64,000 nucleotides of DNA from an uncultured Pelagibacteraceae bacterium (GCA_902571375.1 CACGBP010000003.1:62001-126000); one strand, 5' to 3'; positions 18,040 to 27,154 are shown, counted from the first letter of the stretch. Notes: a model not told the origin generated them from the sequence alone. Made by a program: numbers and translations.

Positions 18040-18599
18040 TATTGATTATTTATAGTGCTAGAAAACAAATCTAATTTTTTTTCAATAAGAATAGATATTG
18101 AATTTGTTATATTTTTTGAAATTTTTTCAATTCCAACAATTTCATCCTCATCGAAGTTTTGTAAAACATAATCAGCAACCTCAATATTATTTTTTGGTTT
18201 TCCAATCCCAACTCTTACTCTAGAATAATCCTTACCAATAAATTTATCAATTGAAGCAATTCCATTGTGGCCAGCATTTGAGCCACTAAATTTAGTTTTT
18301 ATTTTTCCAAATTCTACGTCAAGATCGTCATGAAAAACAATTACATCTTCTACATTAATTTTAAAATATTCAATCACTTCTCTTATACAAATTCCAGAAT
18401 TATTCATGAAAGTTAAAGGTTTGATAGCATAAACCTTTTCATTTCCAATATTTCCAGTTGTTAATAATCCTTTAAATTTTGGTTTTTGTTTTGAAAGTCC
18501 AAATTTTTTATTAATTGAGTCTATAATCTTAAAACCAACATTATGTCGATTGTTTTCACTATCAGGAGTTGGATTACCTAATCCTACAAATAAAAGCAT
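18039..18599 (-). CDS. pth: Peptidyl-tRNA hydrolase
   Basis: Pth recycles tRNAs from prematurely released peptidyl-tRNA. The 186-residue protein has GLGNPTPDSENNRHNVGF with the conserved Asn and catalytic His (His19), the FHDDLDVEFGKIK aspartate loop, and GSNAGHNGIASI with the second conserved asparagine. All key residues are present. It lies between rplY and ychF, and the rplY-pth-ychF series is common in proteobacteria. Confidence 0.96.
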   Translation of the reverse strand: MLLFVGLGNPTPDSENNRHNVGFKIIDSINKKFGLSKQKPKFKGLLTTGNIGNEKVYAIKPLTFMNNSGICIREVIEYFKINVEDVIVFHDDLDVEFGKIKTKFSGSNAGHNGIASIDKFIGKDYSRVRVGIGKPKNNIEVADYVLQNFDEDEIVGIEKISKNITNSISILIEKKLDLFSSTINNQ

Positions 18600-18632
18600 A
18601 AATTGATTGATTAAATTTTCAATATTGATTAA

Positions 18633-19379
18633 TTATTTTTTTTCTTCAGATGGTTTTTTCTCAGCAGCTTTTTTATCATCTCCATCTTTTTTATCACCTT
18701 TAGCTCCTTCTGCTGTCGGTTTATCACCGTCAGCAGCTGCCTCTGCCGTTCCTTCTGCACCCTCTGCACCCTCTGCTCCTTCTGCTCCTTCAGCTTCAGC
18801 AGGTTTTTCAGGTTCTTTCATAACAGTTGGAGCTGCTAAAGTTGCAATTACAAAATCTCTTCCTTGAATAGTTGGAGTTACTTCTGGGTCAAGTTTAATA
18901 GATGAAATTTTGAAACTTTCTCCTATATCTACGCCGTCAAGATCTATAGTAAGATTTGAAGGAATTTTTTCACTAGGACATTTTAATTCAACTTTTCTTC
19001 TAACAATATTCAATACACCACCTCTCTTTAATCCTGGAGATGTCTCATGATTTATGAAATTAACAGGAACTTCAATTTTGATTTTTACCCCAGGCAAAAC
19101 TCTTAAAAAGTCTACATGAGTGGGTTCGTCACTTATGATGTGATATTTGACTTCTCTTGGCAAAACATTTTGAGCCTTACCATCAACATTTAAAGTAATA
19201 ATGTTTGATAGAAAATTTTCTTTTTCAATTAAAGTTTTAAGTAATTTTTTTGAGATAGAAATTTTTTGATTGTCACCTTTGCCACCATATATGATAGCAG
19301 GAACATTTCCATTACTTCTAATAGCATTTAGTTGTCCCTTAGTTTTGTTATCTCTGATGTTTGCTTCTAATGAATTCAT
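18633..19379 (-). CDS. rplY: Ribosomal protein bL25 (Ctc form) with long acidic/lysine tail
   Basis: Residues 1-90 form the 5S rRNA-binding L25 domain (LRSNG-like segment IRSNGNVPAIIYGG near residues 20-33). Residues about 90-190 form the beta-rich TL5/Ctc domain (EVPVNFINHETSPGLKRGG, KCPSEKIPSNLTIDLDG). The last 60 residues are low complexity: tandem Glu-Gly-Ala units followed by Lys/Asp-rich stretches. The 248-residue length fits the two-domain form plus tail. The tail is encoded by 9-base tandem repeats (18750-18791) and may vary between strains. Confidence 0.95.
   Translation of the reverse strand: MNSLEANIRDNKTKGQLNAIRSNGNVPAIIYGGKGDNQKISISKKLLKTLIEKENFLSNIITLNVDGKAQNVLPREVKYHIISDEPTHVDFLRVLPGVKIKIEVPVNFINHETSPGLKRGGVLNIVRRKVELKCPSEKIPSNLTIDLDGVDIGESFKISSIKLDPEVTPTIQGRDFVIATLAAPTVMKEPEKPAEAEGAEGAEGAEGAEGTAEAAADGDKPTAEGAKGDKKDGDDKKAAEKKPSEEKK
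18750..18791 (-). repeat. Tandem 9-bp repeat coding Glu-Gly-Ala units in rplY
   Basis: Four full in-frame 9-base units (each GAA/GAG-GGA/GGT-GCA on the minus strand) plus a partial fifth lie in the rplY tail. Units differ only at synonymous positions. A perfect 3-codon period makes length change without frameshift likely. Confidence 0.85.
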
Positions 19380-19422
19380 AAAACAGAGTTTTTTAACCCA
19401 TGTTGATAAATAATCAAGGTAA

Positions 19423-20358
19423 TTATTTGAATAAATCTGAAACTGAAGTTGAGTTGGAAATTCTTTTTATTGCCTCTCCCATAAGGCCAGAAATAGGTAA
19501 AACTTCAATATTTTTTACATTTTTAGTTTTTGCACCATTATCGATTGTATCTGTAATTACTAAATTTTTGATCACTGAATTTTTAATTTTTTTAACAGCA
19601 TCTCCACTTAATACTCCATGGGTAATATAAACATAAACCTCTTTTGCTCCTCTTTCTTTTAAAGCCTTAGCTGCATTAACTATTGTCCCACCAGAATCAA
19701 TTATATCATCTACAATAATACAAGTTTGATCTTTCACATCTCCTATAACATTCATTACTTTTGATTGGCCAGGTTTCGGTCTTCTTTTATCAACAATAGC
19801 TAGACCTACGCCAAGAAGTTTTCCAAGAGCCCTTGCTCTTTCGGTTCCTCCTACATCAGGTGCTACACAAACAATTTTTTTACTTTTAATTTTTTTTCTT
19901 GCATGTCTTGCAAATATTGGTGTTGCGAAAAGGTTATCAACTGGGATATCAAAAAATCCCTGTATTTGCCCCGCATGTAAATCAACTGTCACAACTCTAT
20001 CAGCTCCAGCTTTTGTAATTAAATTTGATACAAGTTTCGCAGATATAGAAGTTCTTGGCACGATTTTTCTATCTTGTCTAGCATAACCAAAGTATGGAAT
20101 TACAGCTGTAATATTCTTAGCAGATGATCTTTTAAGAGCATCAATACACAATAACAATTCCATTAAATTATCATTAGCTGGTGATGAAATTGATTGAACA
20201 ATAAAAATACTATTTCCTCTTATATTTTCATTTATTTCTACATAAATTTCCCCATCAGCAAATTTTCTTATACTTGAGTTTACAAGTTTGGTTTTTAAAT
20301 ATTTAGCAATATTTTTACTAAGAATTTTGTTGCTATTTCCAGTTAGAAGTTTCATCAA
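19423..20358 (-). CDS. prs: Ribose-phosphate pyrophosphokinase
   Basis: Prs makes PRPP from ribose 5-phosphate and ATP for nucleotide, His and Trp synthesis. The 311-residue protein has the class I pattern: FADGEIYVEINENIRG, the catalytic flexible-loop region YFGYARQDRKIVPRTSISAK, the divalent-cation histidine in VDLHAGQIQGFF, and the PRPP-binding motif CIIVDDIIDSGGTIVNAA near residues 211-228. Full length. It precedes rplY by 43 bases on the same strand, a known prs-rplY-pth-ychF neighbourhood. Confidence 0.97.
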   Translation of the reverse strand: MMKLLTGNSNKILSKNIAKYLKTKLVNSSIRKFADGEIYVEINENIRGNSIFIVQSISSPANDNLMELLLCIDALKRSSAKNITAVIPYFGYARQDRKIVPRTSISAKLVSNLITKAGADRVVTVDLHAGQIQGFFDIPVDNLFATPIFARHARKKIKSKKIVCVAPDVGGTERARALGKLLGVGLAIVDKRRPKPGQSKVMNVIGDVKDQTCIIVDDIIDSGGTIVNAAKALKERGAKEVYVYITHGVLSGDAVKKIKNSVIKNLVITDTIDNGAKTKNVKNIEVLPISGLMGEAIKRISNSTSVSDLFK

Positions 20359-20363
20359 AAAAG

Positions 20364-21125
20364 TTAATTAATCATAATTATTGAAATATTTCTACCATAA
20401 TCATCATGTTTTAATCTCAAAGATCGCCTTGCACTAAAAAAATTATTTTTTTTATCAAAAGTATCGATATTAATGGTGTCGATGTTTTTGATTTTAATTG
20501 ATTTAAGTTGGGATTTAACAAAATTGGATAAATCAAAATAAATTGTATTTTTTTTCTTTTTGAAAAAAAATTTGTTTTTCTTGTTTTTCTTAATAAATTT
20601 TCTTTGAAAATCTTCTCTCACGATATAGTTTTTCTGTTTAATACAAGGACCAATTGCAACTGTTATATCATTTTTTTTGCAACCTTTTTTGACCATAAAT
20701 ATTATCACTCTTTTAATTATTTCTTTAAACGCACCTTTCCAACCAGCATGGATTGCAGCAATCATATTTTTCTTTTTATCATATATCAACAAAGGCACAC
20801 AATCTGCAGTCAGTACTGCAATGGGTAGTTTTTTTTGATTAGTAATTATTGCATCAGCTATAACTCTTTTTTTTTTTATTTTAAAATGTTGGTTGATAAA
20901 TACAAATTTGTTACTATGTATTTGATTAACTAAAAAAATTTTTCTTGCATTTTTATTGATCTTATTTCTTACAATTTCTAGGTTTTGTTTAACTTTGTTT
21001 TTTTTATCTTTTGATCCAGGTCCACAATTTAAACTTTTATAGATACCACTTGATTTACCACCACTTCTGTTAAAAAAACTATGACTTATTTTTTTAAATT
21101 TCGATAATTTTTTAGAAAAAAACAA
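20364..21125 (-). CDS. pgeF: PgeF/YfiH-family purine-nucleoside phosphorylase-like protein
   Basis: The 253-residue, very lysine-rich protein has the metal-site motifs of the YfiH/PgeF (DUF152) family: NQIHSN (His), PIAVLTADCVPLLIYD (Cys), and AAIHAGWKGAFKEIIKR (His). Family members have been called laccase-like, peptidoglycan-editing factor, and adenosine/inosine phosphorylase; which activity holds here is unknown. It is one base from midA upstream and 5 bases from prs downstream, so it is part of one long minus-strand run. Confidence 0.88.
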   Translation of the reverse strand: MFFSKKLSKFKKISHSFFNRSGGKSSGIYKSLNCGPGSKDKKNKVKQNLEIVRNKINKNARKIFLVNQIHSNKFVFINQHFKIKKKRVIADAIITNQKKLPIAVLTADCVPLLIYDKKKNMIAAIHAGWKGAFKEIIKRVIIFMVKKGCKKNDITVAIGPCIKQKNYIVREDFQRKFIKKNKKNKFFFKKKKNTIYFDLSNFVKSQLKSIKIKNIDTINIDTFDKKNNFFSARRSLRLKHDDYGRNISIIMIN

Positions 21126-22172
21126 TTAAAACCCTAAATTAAATTTATTTTTTTTATTCTTTATTAACATTACTTTAAATGAACTTCCCATTTGTTGGTC
21201 GTCAATAAGTCTTTCAAGTCTATAATAAATATTTGCCTTTTCTGAAAAGTTTAAATTTTTAGAAATTATTTCTGCTCTTTCTTTTATTCCCAGTTTTAAC
21301 AAAAATTTTTTTTGCGAAGTTAAATTACTTTCTAAATTACCTATTTGTTTTATAAATTTTTTAAACAAATTAAAATTTATGTTATGTGTAATGTCTGTAT
21401 TTCCAATATCCTCTAGAATATTGGCAAATTTATGTTTTGAAACACCTTTTAGAGTATTTCTCATTTTTTTATTGTTATTTCCATAGTCAATTACCAGCAA
21501 ACCGCCACTATTTTTTTTAATTATTTTAGATATCTCTTTTAAGTAATTTAACCCAAGCTCAGAATATTCAATAAAATTTTGATTTTTCGATATTGTAAGA
21601 TTAATTTTTTTTTCTAAGTTTTTTATATTTATCTTTTTTTCAAAGAAAAAAGGTTTTTGATTGTTTTCAAATTTCACATATTTTTCAAACCATAAATCTT
21701 TTTTTTTTATAAATTGTTTTATTGCCATAGCATCAAAAAATTCGTTAGCTAAGAATAAACTTGGAAAATTTTCTATTTTATTAATTTGACCAATCCAAGT
21801 AATTTTATTTTTTTTTAATTTTTTTTTTTGAATTTTAATTAATGATGGGCTTTTTTCATGAATTATAAAATTACATGAGCTAAAAAAATAAGGAAAGTTT
21901 TGTAAAGTTTCAATGATATCTTTCATCATTTCACCATTACCCGCACCCAGTTCGATCAAATTAAATTTTTTTGGACACCCTAAACTTTGCCAAAAGGCTA
22001 TCGTCCAAACAGAAATCATTTCAGAGAAAAGTCTTGATATGTTTGGCGCAGTAATAAAATCACCCGAATTTCCAAAAGGGTTTTTTTTCATATAATAACC
22101 AGATTTTTTATCGTAAAGACTGTGATTTATAAATTCGTCTAATGATAAACTAAGATTCTTTTTTAATTTCAT
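21126..22172 (-). CDS. MidA/NDUFAF7-family SAM-dependent methyltransferase
   Basis: The 348-residue protein opens with the family pattern SLDEFINHSLYDKKSGYYMKKN and NSGDFITAPNISRLFSEM. A Rossmann SAM-binding motif follows at about residues 73-81 (LIELGAGNGEMM), with a conserved LFLANEFFDAMAIKQF. The mitochondrial homologue NDUFAF7 methylates an arginine of a complex I subunit; a similar role in NDH-1 assembly is plausible here but not shown. The start overlaps lgt by 23 bases, and lgt-midA-pgeF is a frequent alphaproteobacterial gene string. Confidence 0.88.
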   Translation of the reverse strand: MKLKKNLSLSLDEFINHSLYDKKSGYYMKKNPFGNSGDFITAPNISRLFSEMISVWTIAFWQSLGCPKKFNLIELGAGNGEMMKDIIETLQNFPYFFSSCNFIIHEKSPSLIKIQKKKLKKNKITWIGQINKIENFPSLFLANEFFDAMAIKQFIKKKDLWFEKYVKFENNQKPFFFEKKINIKNLEKKINLTISKNQNFIEYSELGLNYLKEISKIIKKNSGGLLVIDYGNNNKKMRNTLKGVSKHKFANILEDIGNTDITHNINFNLFKKFIKQIGNLESNLTSQKKFLLKLGIKERAEIISKNLNFSEKANIYYRLERLIDDQQMGSSFKVMLIKNKKNKFNLGF

Positions 22173-22932
22173 GTTTCGTTATTAATAGATAGGTTCCAAT
22201 TAACAAAAATATAAAACTAACAACCTGACCCATTGTTAGATTTAAGAATATGTAACCCAATTGTTCATCCGGCACTCTAACAAATTCAATTATAAATCTA
22301 AAAAACGAGTAAAAAATCAAAAATAAACCAGAGATCAAACCTGGTATTTTCATAAATCCTTTTTTTCTAAAATAAATCAAAATTATGAATAATATTAGCC
22401 CTTCAAAGATTGCCTCATACAATTGTGATGGGTGTCTATACAGATTATCAATTTGAATAAATTTCACTGCCCATGGAAGATTTGTTTCTATTCCATATAA
22501 TTCAGAATTTATAAAATTTGCTATTCTTCCAAAAAATATTCCAATAGGAGCTACCATAGATACAACATCTAAGTAGATAAATGGGTTTTGATAATTTTTT
22601 TTAGCAAATAGAACACTCACAGCTATAATTCCAATTAAGCCACCATGAAATGACATACCACCCTGCCAAATTTTGAAAATATCAATTAAATTATCTAAAT
22701 AGTAATTTGGATTGTATAAAAGTACGTACCCAAGTCGACCCCCAATGATTATACCTATGATTAAATAGGTAATGTAATCATCAAATTTTTCTTTTAATAG
22801 AGGATCATTTATAAAAATTCTTTTGCTTAAAATCCATCCAAGCAAAATTCCAATGATATAAGCCAATGAATACCATCTAATTTCTACAGAAAAGATTTGA
22901 ATTGCTACTGGGTCAAAATTATTAATGAACAT
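22150..22932 (-). CDS. lgt: Prolipoprotein diacylglyceryl transferase
   Basis: Lgt attaches diacylglycerol to the lipobox cysteine of prolipoproteins in the inner membrane. The 260-residue polytopic protein (about seven hydrophobic helices) has the conserved GGRLGYVLLYN, SFHGGLIG with the essential histidine, and the signature GRIANFINSELYGIET near residues 135-150. A likely client in this window is the BamD lipoprotein (62739). It is the first gene of the minus-strand run; the 44-base spacer to ubiK must hold its promoter. Confidence 0.96.
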   Translation of the reverse strand: MFINNFDPVAIQIFSVEIRWYSLAYIIGILLGWILSKRIFINDPLLKEKFDDYITYLIIGIIIGGRLGYVLLYNPNYYLDNLIDIFKIWQGGMSFHGGLIGIIAVSVLFAKKNYQNPFIYLDVVSMVAPIGIFFGRIANFINSELYGIETNLPWAVKFIQIDNLYRHPSQLYEAIFEGLILFIILIYFRKKGFMKIPGLISGLFLIFYSFFRFIIEFVRVPDEQLGYIFLNLTMGQVVSFIFLLIGTYLLITKHEIKKES

Positions 22933-22976
22933 CTTTAATTATAGTTATAAACTATATTTAACTTTATATTAAAGAT

Positions 22977-23225
22977 ATGAAAAATTCAAAGTTTGTTATT
23001 AATAAGTTGACTCAGTTGTTCGAGAAAGGATTAGTGTCATCAAAAGATTTAACTAATGAGATAATTACTATTTTAAAATCAAAAAGAGATGAAATTGTTT
23101 TTAGAATGAAGTTAACAAGCAAGGATGAGTTTGATGTTTTGTCGAAAAGAGTTGAAAATTTAGAAAAAATAATTAGCCGATCTAAGCAAACAAAAAAAAA
23201 AACTAAACAGGCAAAAAAATCTTAA
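22977..23225 (+). CDS. UbiK-like accessory factor (BMFP domain)
   Basis: The 82-residue protein is almost all helix: a short N-terminal amphipathic part (VINKLTQLFEKGL), then a coiled coil with the pattern VLSKRVENLEKIISR, and a lysine-rich tail. This is the membrane-fusogenic BMFP/YqiC family. In enterobacteria UbiK helps organise the aerobic ubiquinone-biosynthesis complex. Length and layout match, but short coiled-coil proteins are easy to misassign. The last 23 bases overlap the 3' end of the convergent sensor kinase gene. Confidence 0.7.
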   Translation: MKNSKFVINKLTQLFEKGLVSSKDLTNEIITILKSKRDEIVFRMKLTSKDEFDVLSKRVENLEKIISRSKQTKKKTKQAKKS

Positions 23226-24522
23226 CGCAAAGACCATTCATATAAGATTTTTCTAATTTTATATTTCCACCGTGAGATCTAATTATATCCGATGCGATTG
23301 AAAGCCCTAGGCCAACACTCGATTTTGAGTCAGCTCTGCCTTTGTCTATTTTATAAAATGGTTTGAAAACATTATCATATTCCTTTTCATCTATTCCTGG
23401 ACCATTATCCTCAATTTTAATAAATAAATTATTTGAGCTTTTTATCAGTTCAACATTAACTTTTTCACCATATTTTATCCCGTTATCAATCAGATTATTG
23501 ATACATCTTTTTATTAAATTTTTTTTTCCATTAATAAAAATATTAGAACTAAGATTTAAAGAAATATTTTTATTATCATATTTATTTATTGTTTCTTTTA
23601 CTAAATTACTAAGATCAAATTTTTCATTTTTTTCCAAATATGATGAGCTTGTAAATTGAAGATATTCATTTAGCATCTTTTCCATTTCAATTATATCATC
23701 AGATAATTTTTGAGATATTTCCTTGTCTTTTATGAAAGCAATTTGTAACTTCATTCTTGTTAGTGGAGTTCTTAAATCATGACTTATTCCTGATAACATT
23801 TCAGATCTTTGGTTTAAATGTCTCAAAATTCTTTTTCTCATTCTATCAAATTCATAACCAGCCTGTCTTATCTCTGCAGCACCTGATGGTTTAAATTCTT
23901 CAATTTCCTCTCCCCTTCCAAACTTTTCTGCTACTTTTGCAAGATTAGTTATTGGTCTAGTTTGATTTTTTAGAAACATAAGAGAGATTAAAATTACTAT
24001 TATAGCAGGAACAGTAATCCATAATGCAAATATTCTTGCAGATGAGCTAGTCACTCTATCTTTAGGTACCAAAAATTTAAAGTATCCATTTTGATTTTTA
24101 ATTCTTAAATCTATAAGTTCTTTATAATTTGTAGTACTGAACCAATAATCTTGAGATCCAAATTTAGATTTTAGCTCTCTTCTAAGAGTTCTGTCCATTG
24201 GACTGAACCATCTTTCATCATATTTATATTCAAAATTTTCTTCCTCAAAAAATTCAATATTTAAATCTTGGTATACAGAAAAAAGATCTGTAATTTCATT
24301 TTTATCATAGACATCATCATTATATATTTCAATATAAGTATTAATTTCATTAATGAGAGCTTTAGTCATTCCTTTATTTGTTTTAATCCAGAGACTGTCA
24401 AAAAAAACGATTGTAATTATTAATTGTAAAAGAATGACTGGGGCAGCAACAATTAATAGCGCTCTATAAAATAATCTTTTCGGTAAAATATTTTTTACAA
24501 ATTTATTCAATCCATAAAACAT
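23203..24522 (-). CDS. EnvZ-like sensor histidine kinase
   Basis: The 439-residue membrane sensor has two transmembrane helices (about 18-38 and 168-188) around a roughly 130-residue periplasmic domain, then HAMP (TRPITNLAKVAEKFGRGEE). The phosphoacceptor motif is SGISHDLRTPLTRMK, and the ATPase boxes are N (CINNLIDNGIKYG), G1 (IEDNGPGID) and G2 (VGLGLSIASDIIRSHGG). Its start overlaps the response-regulator gene by 20 bases, so they are partners. EnvZ/OmpR pairs sense osmotic or envelope state; the signal here is unknown. SAR11 genomes keep very few two-component systems, so the pair is probably important. Confidence 0.92.
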   Translation of the reverse strand: MFYGLNKFVKNILPKRLFYRALLIVAAPVILLQLIITIVFFDSLWIKTNKGMTKALINEINTYIEIYNDDVYDKNEITDLFSVYQDLNIEFFEEENFEYKYDERWFSPMDRTLRRELKSKFGSQDYWFSTTNYKELIDLRIKNQNGYFKFLVPKDRVTSSSARIFALWITVPAIIVILISLMFLKNQTRPITNLAKVAEKFGRGEEIEEFKPSGAAEIRQAGYEFDRMRKRILRHLNQRSEMLSGISHDLRTPLTRMKLQIAFIKDKEISQKLSDDIIEMEKMLNEYLQFTSSSYLEKNEKFDLSNLVKETINKYDNKNISLNLSSNIFINGKKNLIKRCINNLIDNGIKYGEKVNVELIKSSNNLFIKIEDNGPGIDEKEYDNVFKPFYKIDKGRADSKSSVGLGLSIASDIIRSHGGNIKLEKSYMNGLCVKIFLPV

Positions 24523-25180
24523 AACCAGAACCTCTTATTGTTTGTAAAAATTTTGGATTTTTTGGACTTAATTCAATTTTTTTTCTTAATCTTGTAATTA
24601 TAACATCAATTGATCTTTCTTTATCAAGATCAATTAATAAACCAATATCTTCTCTTGAAAAAATTTTTCCTGGATTATTTATCATTTTTTCAAGAATAAT
24701 TTTTTCTGTATTATTTATTTTGTATTCAGTATTTTTTTTAAATATTAATTGTTTATTCAAATCAATTTTTACACTTTCAAATTCTACAATTCTTTTTTGA
24801 TTATTTTTTTTTGTTTTGTCTAAAATATTTTGAATCCTTAAAATTAACTCCCTAGGTTCAAAGGGTTTTGGCAAATAGTCATCCGCACCAATTTCTAATC
24901 CTTCTACTCTTTCAATAGCCTCACCTTTTGCAGTTAATAAGATTACTGGTGTATGTAATTTGTTTTTATTTTCTTTTATAAAATCTAAACCACTTTTTCC
25001 AGGCATCATAATGTCCAAAATAATTAAATCAAAGTTAATGAGTTTAATCTTTTGATCAGCATTCTCAGCTGTATCTGCAGTCGTCACAAGGTAATTATTC
25101 TCATTTAAATATTTTTTAACTAATGATCTGATACCTTCATCATCATCAACAACCAGAATATGTGCTACAAAATCATCCAT
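24503..25180 (-). CDS. OmpR-family response regulator
   Basis: The 225-residue protein has a receiver domain with acidic pocket D12-D14, phosphoacceptor D56 in LIILDIMMPGKSGLDF, and the conserved lysine in DDYLPKPFEPREL. A C-terminal winged-helix DNA-binding domain follows (SREDIGLLIDLDKERSIDVIITRLRKKIE...IRGSGYVL). It is the partner of the downstream histidine kinase and is itself coupled to the upstream MarR gene by an 8-base overlap. All three would be produced from one transcript. Confidence 0.93.
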   Translation of the reverse strand: MDDFVAHILVVDDDEGIRSLVKKYLNENNYLVTTADTAENADQKIKLINFDLIILDIMMPGKSGLDFIKENKNKLHTPVILLTAKGEAIERVEGLEIGADDYLPKPFEPRELILRIQNILDKTKKNNQKRIVEFESVKIDLNKQLIFKKNTEYKINNTEKIILEKMINNPGKIFSREDIGLLIDLDKERSIDVIITRLRKKIELSPKNPKFLQTIRGSGYVLWIE

Positions 25181-25610
25181 TTATAATTTTTTTTAACACG
25201 TTTTCAAAATTTATTACTTCTTCAGAACTTGAGTTTAGTAATGCATTATAGATTCTTTTTTTTTGAACCTCAAAAATTTCATTAAATATCTTTTTTCCTT
25301 TTTCATTTAAAAATAAATGTTTCACTCTAGTATCTTGATCATCTTTTTTAAAATTGATAAGTTCTAGTTTAATAAGATCTTTTAACACTCTGTTAAGACT
25401 TTGTTTTGTAATTTTTAGTTTTTTTAATAACTCAGAAATTGAAATACCCTCATACATAGACAATAAATGGATAACTTTTTGATGTGCTAATCCTATTGAA
25501 TATTTATCAAGAATAGTTTTAGAGTCTGAAAATGTCTCTCTGTAACCAATAAATAATTTTTCAATTAAATCTTTTAATTGATCATCCTTGAGATATAAAA
25601 GTTCTTTCAT
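25173..25610 (-). CDS. MarR-family transcriptional regulator
   Basis: The 145-residue protein has the winged helix-turn-helix of MarR proteins: ISISELLKKLKITKQSLNRVLKDLIKLELINFKKDDQDTRVKHL over about residues 55-98, flanked by dimerisation helices. The ligand and targets are unknown. It heads an operon with the OmpR/EnvZ-type pair (8-base and 20-base overlaps). It is divergent from ilvE across a 74-base spacer, so autoregulation or control of ilvE is possible. Confidence 0.88.
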   Translation of the reverse strand: MKELLYLKDDQLKDLIEKLFIGYRETFSDSKTILDKYSIGLAHQKVIHLLSMYEGISISELLKKLKITKQSLNRVLKDLIKLELINFKKDDQDTRVKHLFLNEKGKKIFNEIFEVQKKRIYNALLNSSSEEVINFENVLKKIING

Positions 25611-25625
25611 TATTGGTAAGTTATA

Positions 25626-25654
25626 TTGACATATTATAGATACAAAGATATTTT
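25626..25654 (+). promoter_or_regulatory. Predicted ilvE promoter
   Basis: A consensus -35 TTGACA (25626-25631) is followed by 17 bases and TATTTT (25649-25654). This would start transcription about 25 bases before the ilvE ATG at 25685. The same spacer must also carry the divergent marR promoter. Confidence 0.5.
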
Positions 25655-25684
25655 TCAGTAAGAATTTATTTTAAATTTCAATAC

Positions 25685-26566
25685 ATGATACCTTACGATA
25701 AAAGATCAGGCAAAATATGGTACAATGGCGAATTAGTTGATTGGTCAGATGTTAAAGTCCATGTTTTGAGCCATGGTTTACATTATGCTAGTTGTGTTTT
25801 TGAGGGCGAAAGAGTTTATGATGGAAGTATCTTCAAGCTAGAGGAGCACACCTCGAGATTATTTCACTCTGCAAGAAGAATGGGTTTTGAAATTCCTTAT
25901 AGTGAAGATGAGATAAATTTAGCAAGTAAAAAAATTATAGCTACTCAAAAAGTTGAAAATGGATATGTGAGGCCAGTTGCATGGAGAGGAAGTGAGATGA
26001 TGGCAATCTCTGCTCAACAAACAAAAATTCATGTAGCCATAGCAACATGGGAATGGGGTTCTTATTTCGATCCTAAGCTGAAAGTTGAGGGAATAAAATT
26101 AAATATTTCAAGTTGGAGAAGACCTGCACCAAATACAATTCCTTGGGACACAAAAGCTTCAGGACTTTATATGATTTGTACACTTTCAAAACATGAAGCA
26201 GAAAAACAAGGTTATACAGACTCATTAATGCTTGATCATGAAGGAAATGTTGCAGAGGCGACTGGGGCTAATATTTTTTTTAAAGATAAAAATGGTGATT
26301 TACATACACCTGTGCCAGATTCATTTTTAGACGGCATAACAAGAAGAACAGTAATTGAAATAGCCAAATCTAAAAATATTAAAGTTCATGAAAGAAAAAT
26401 TGATCCCAAAGAACTATCAAATTTTGTAGGATGTTTTTTAACAGGAACTGCCGCAGAAGTAACGCCAGTTTCCTGTATTTCAAACTATCAGTTCAAAGTA
26501 TGTAAAACAATTATTGATTTAAATGAGAGTTATCAAGCTTTGGTAAAAAAGAAAAAAGCCGCTTAA
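25685..26566 (+). CDS. ilvE: Branched-chain amino acid aminotransferase
   Basis: IlvE catalyses the last step of Val, Leu and Ile synthesis. The 293-residue fold-type IV PLP enzyme has the N-terminal IWYNGELVDWSDVKVHVLSHGLHYASCVFEGERVY and the catalytic lysine in PWDTKASGLY near residue 157. The cofactor-binding EGNVAEATGANIFF (about 187-200) and the late LTGTAAEVTPV are also present. Full length. The stop shares the palindrome TTAA (26563-26566) with convergent pgsA. Confidence 0.95.
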   Translation: MIPYDKRSGKIWYNGELVDWSDVKVHVLSHGLHYASCVFEGERVYDGSIFKLEEHTSRLFHSARRMGFEIPYSEDEINLASKKIIATQKVENGYVRPVAWRGSEMMAISAQQTKIHVAIATWEWGSYFDPKLKVEGIKLNISSWRRPAPNTIPWDTKASGLYMICTLSKHEAEKQGYTDSLMLDHEGNVAEATGANIFFKDKNGDLHTPVPDSFLDGITRRTVIEIAKSKNIKVHERKIDPKELSNFVGCFLTGTAAEVTPVSCISNYQFKVCKTIIDLNESYQALVKKKKAA

Positions 26567-27147
26567 TCTTTACTGTCTTCTGAAATAGCATGATCAATTC
26601 CTTTTCTCATGTACTCATAACCTGTAAAAAGTGTTAAGGCTGCAGAAAGCCATAATAATATAATCCCGATTGTTTGAGCATTATAATCTTGAAAATTTAT
26701 AATTTTATTTCCAGTATCTCCTGATAGTAAAAGAGCAATTGATATCATTTGTAAAACAGTTTTTAATTTTGCAAGATTTGAGACTGGAAGCTTAATTTTT
26801 CCTTTTGCTAAAAATTCTCTTAAACCAGAAATCAATATTTCCCTAGTAAGAATAATAATTGCTGCAATGACTTCATAGTTTCTAATTGTTCCATCCATTA
26901 CTAAAAGGATAAGCGCCGTTGCCACAATAATTTTATCAGCTATTGGATCTAAGAGTTCGCCAAGCTTAGACTCCTCACCAAGTAGTCTGGCCAACATACC
27001 ATCTAAAAAATCTGTGAATGAAGCAACGATAAACAAAATAAGAGCAGTTAAATCTCCATAAAAACCTGGAAGGTAAAACGCCAAAACAAAAAAAGGGACA
27101 ATTAAAATTCGACCAATAGTTAAAATATTTGGTATTTTTTTAAGCAT
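26563..27147 (-). CDS. pgsA: CDP-diacylglycerol-glycerol-3-phosphate 3-phosphatidyltransferase
   Basis: PgsA makes phosphatidylglycerol phosphate, the precursor of PG and cardiolipin. I use the ATG at 27147 (MLKKIPNILTIGRIL), giving 194 residues; an in-frame ATG at 27204 would add a non-conserved leader lying inside uvrC. The CDP-alcohol phosphotransferase motif is complete: DGMLARLLGEESKLGELLDP plus the final IADK aspartate (D-G-x2-A-R-x8-G-x3-D-x3-D). It has about four to five membrane helices. It follows uvrC by 7 bases. Confidence 0.94.
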   Translation of the reverse strand: MLKKIPNILTIGRILIVPFFVLAFYLPGFYGDLTALILFIVASFTDFLDGMLARLLGEESKLGELLDPIADKIIVATALILLVMDGTIRNYEVIAAIIILTREILISGLREFLAKGKIKLPVSNLAKLKTVLQMISIALLLSGDTGNKIINFQDYNAQTIGIILLWLSAALTLFTGYEYMRKGIDHAISEDSKD

Positions 27148-27154
27148 AAATATT

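Noticed and set aside
18607-18867. Plus-strand Ala/Ser/Pro-rich 86-codon ORF
   Set aside because: It is the antisense shadow of the repeat-coded tail of rplY; the low complexity comes from the tandem repeats.
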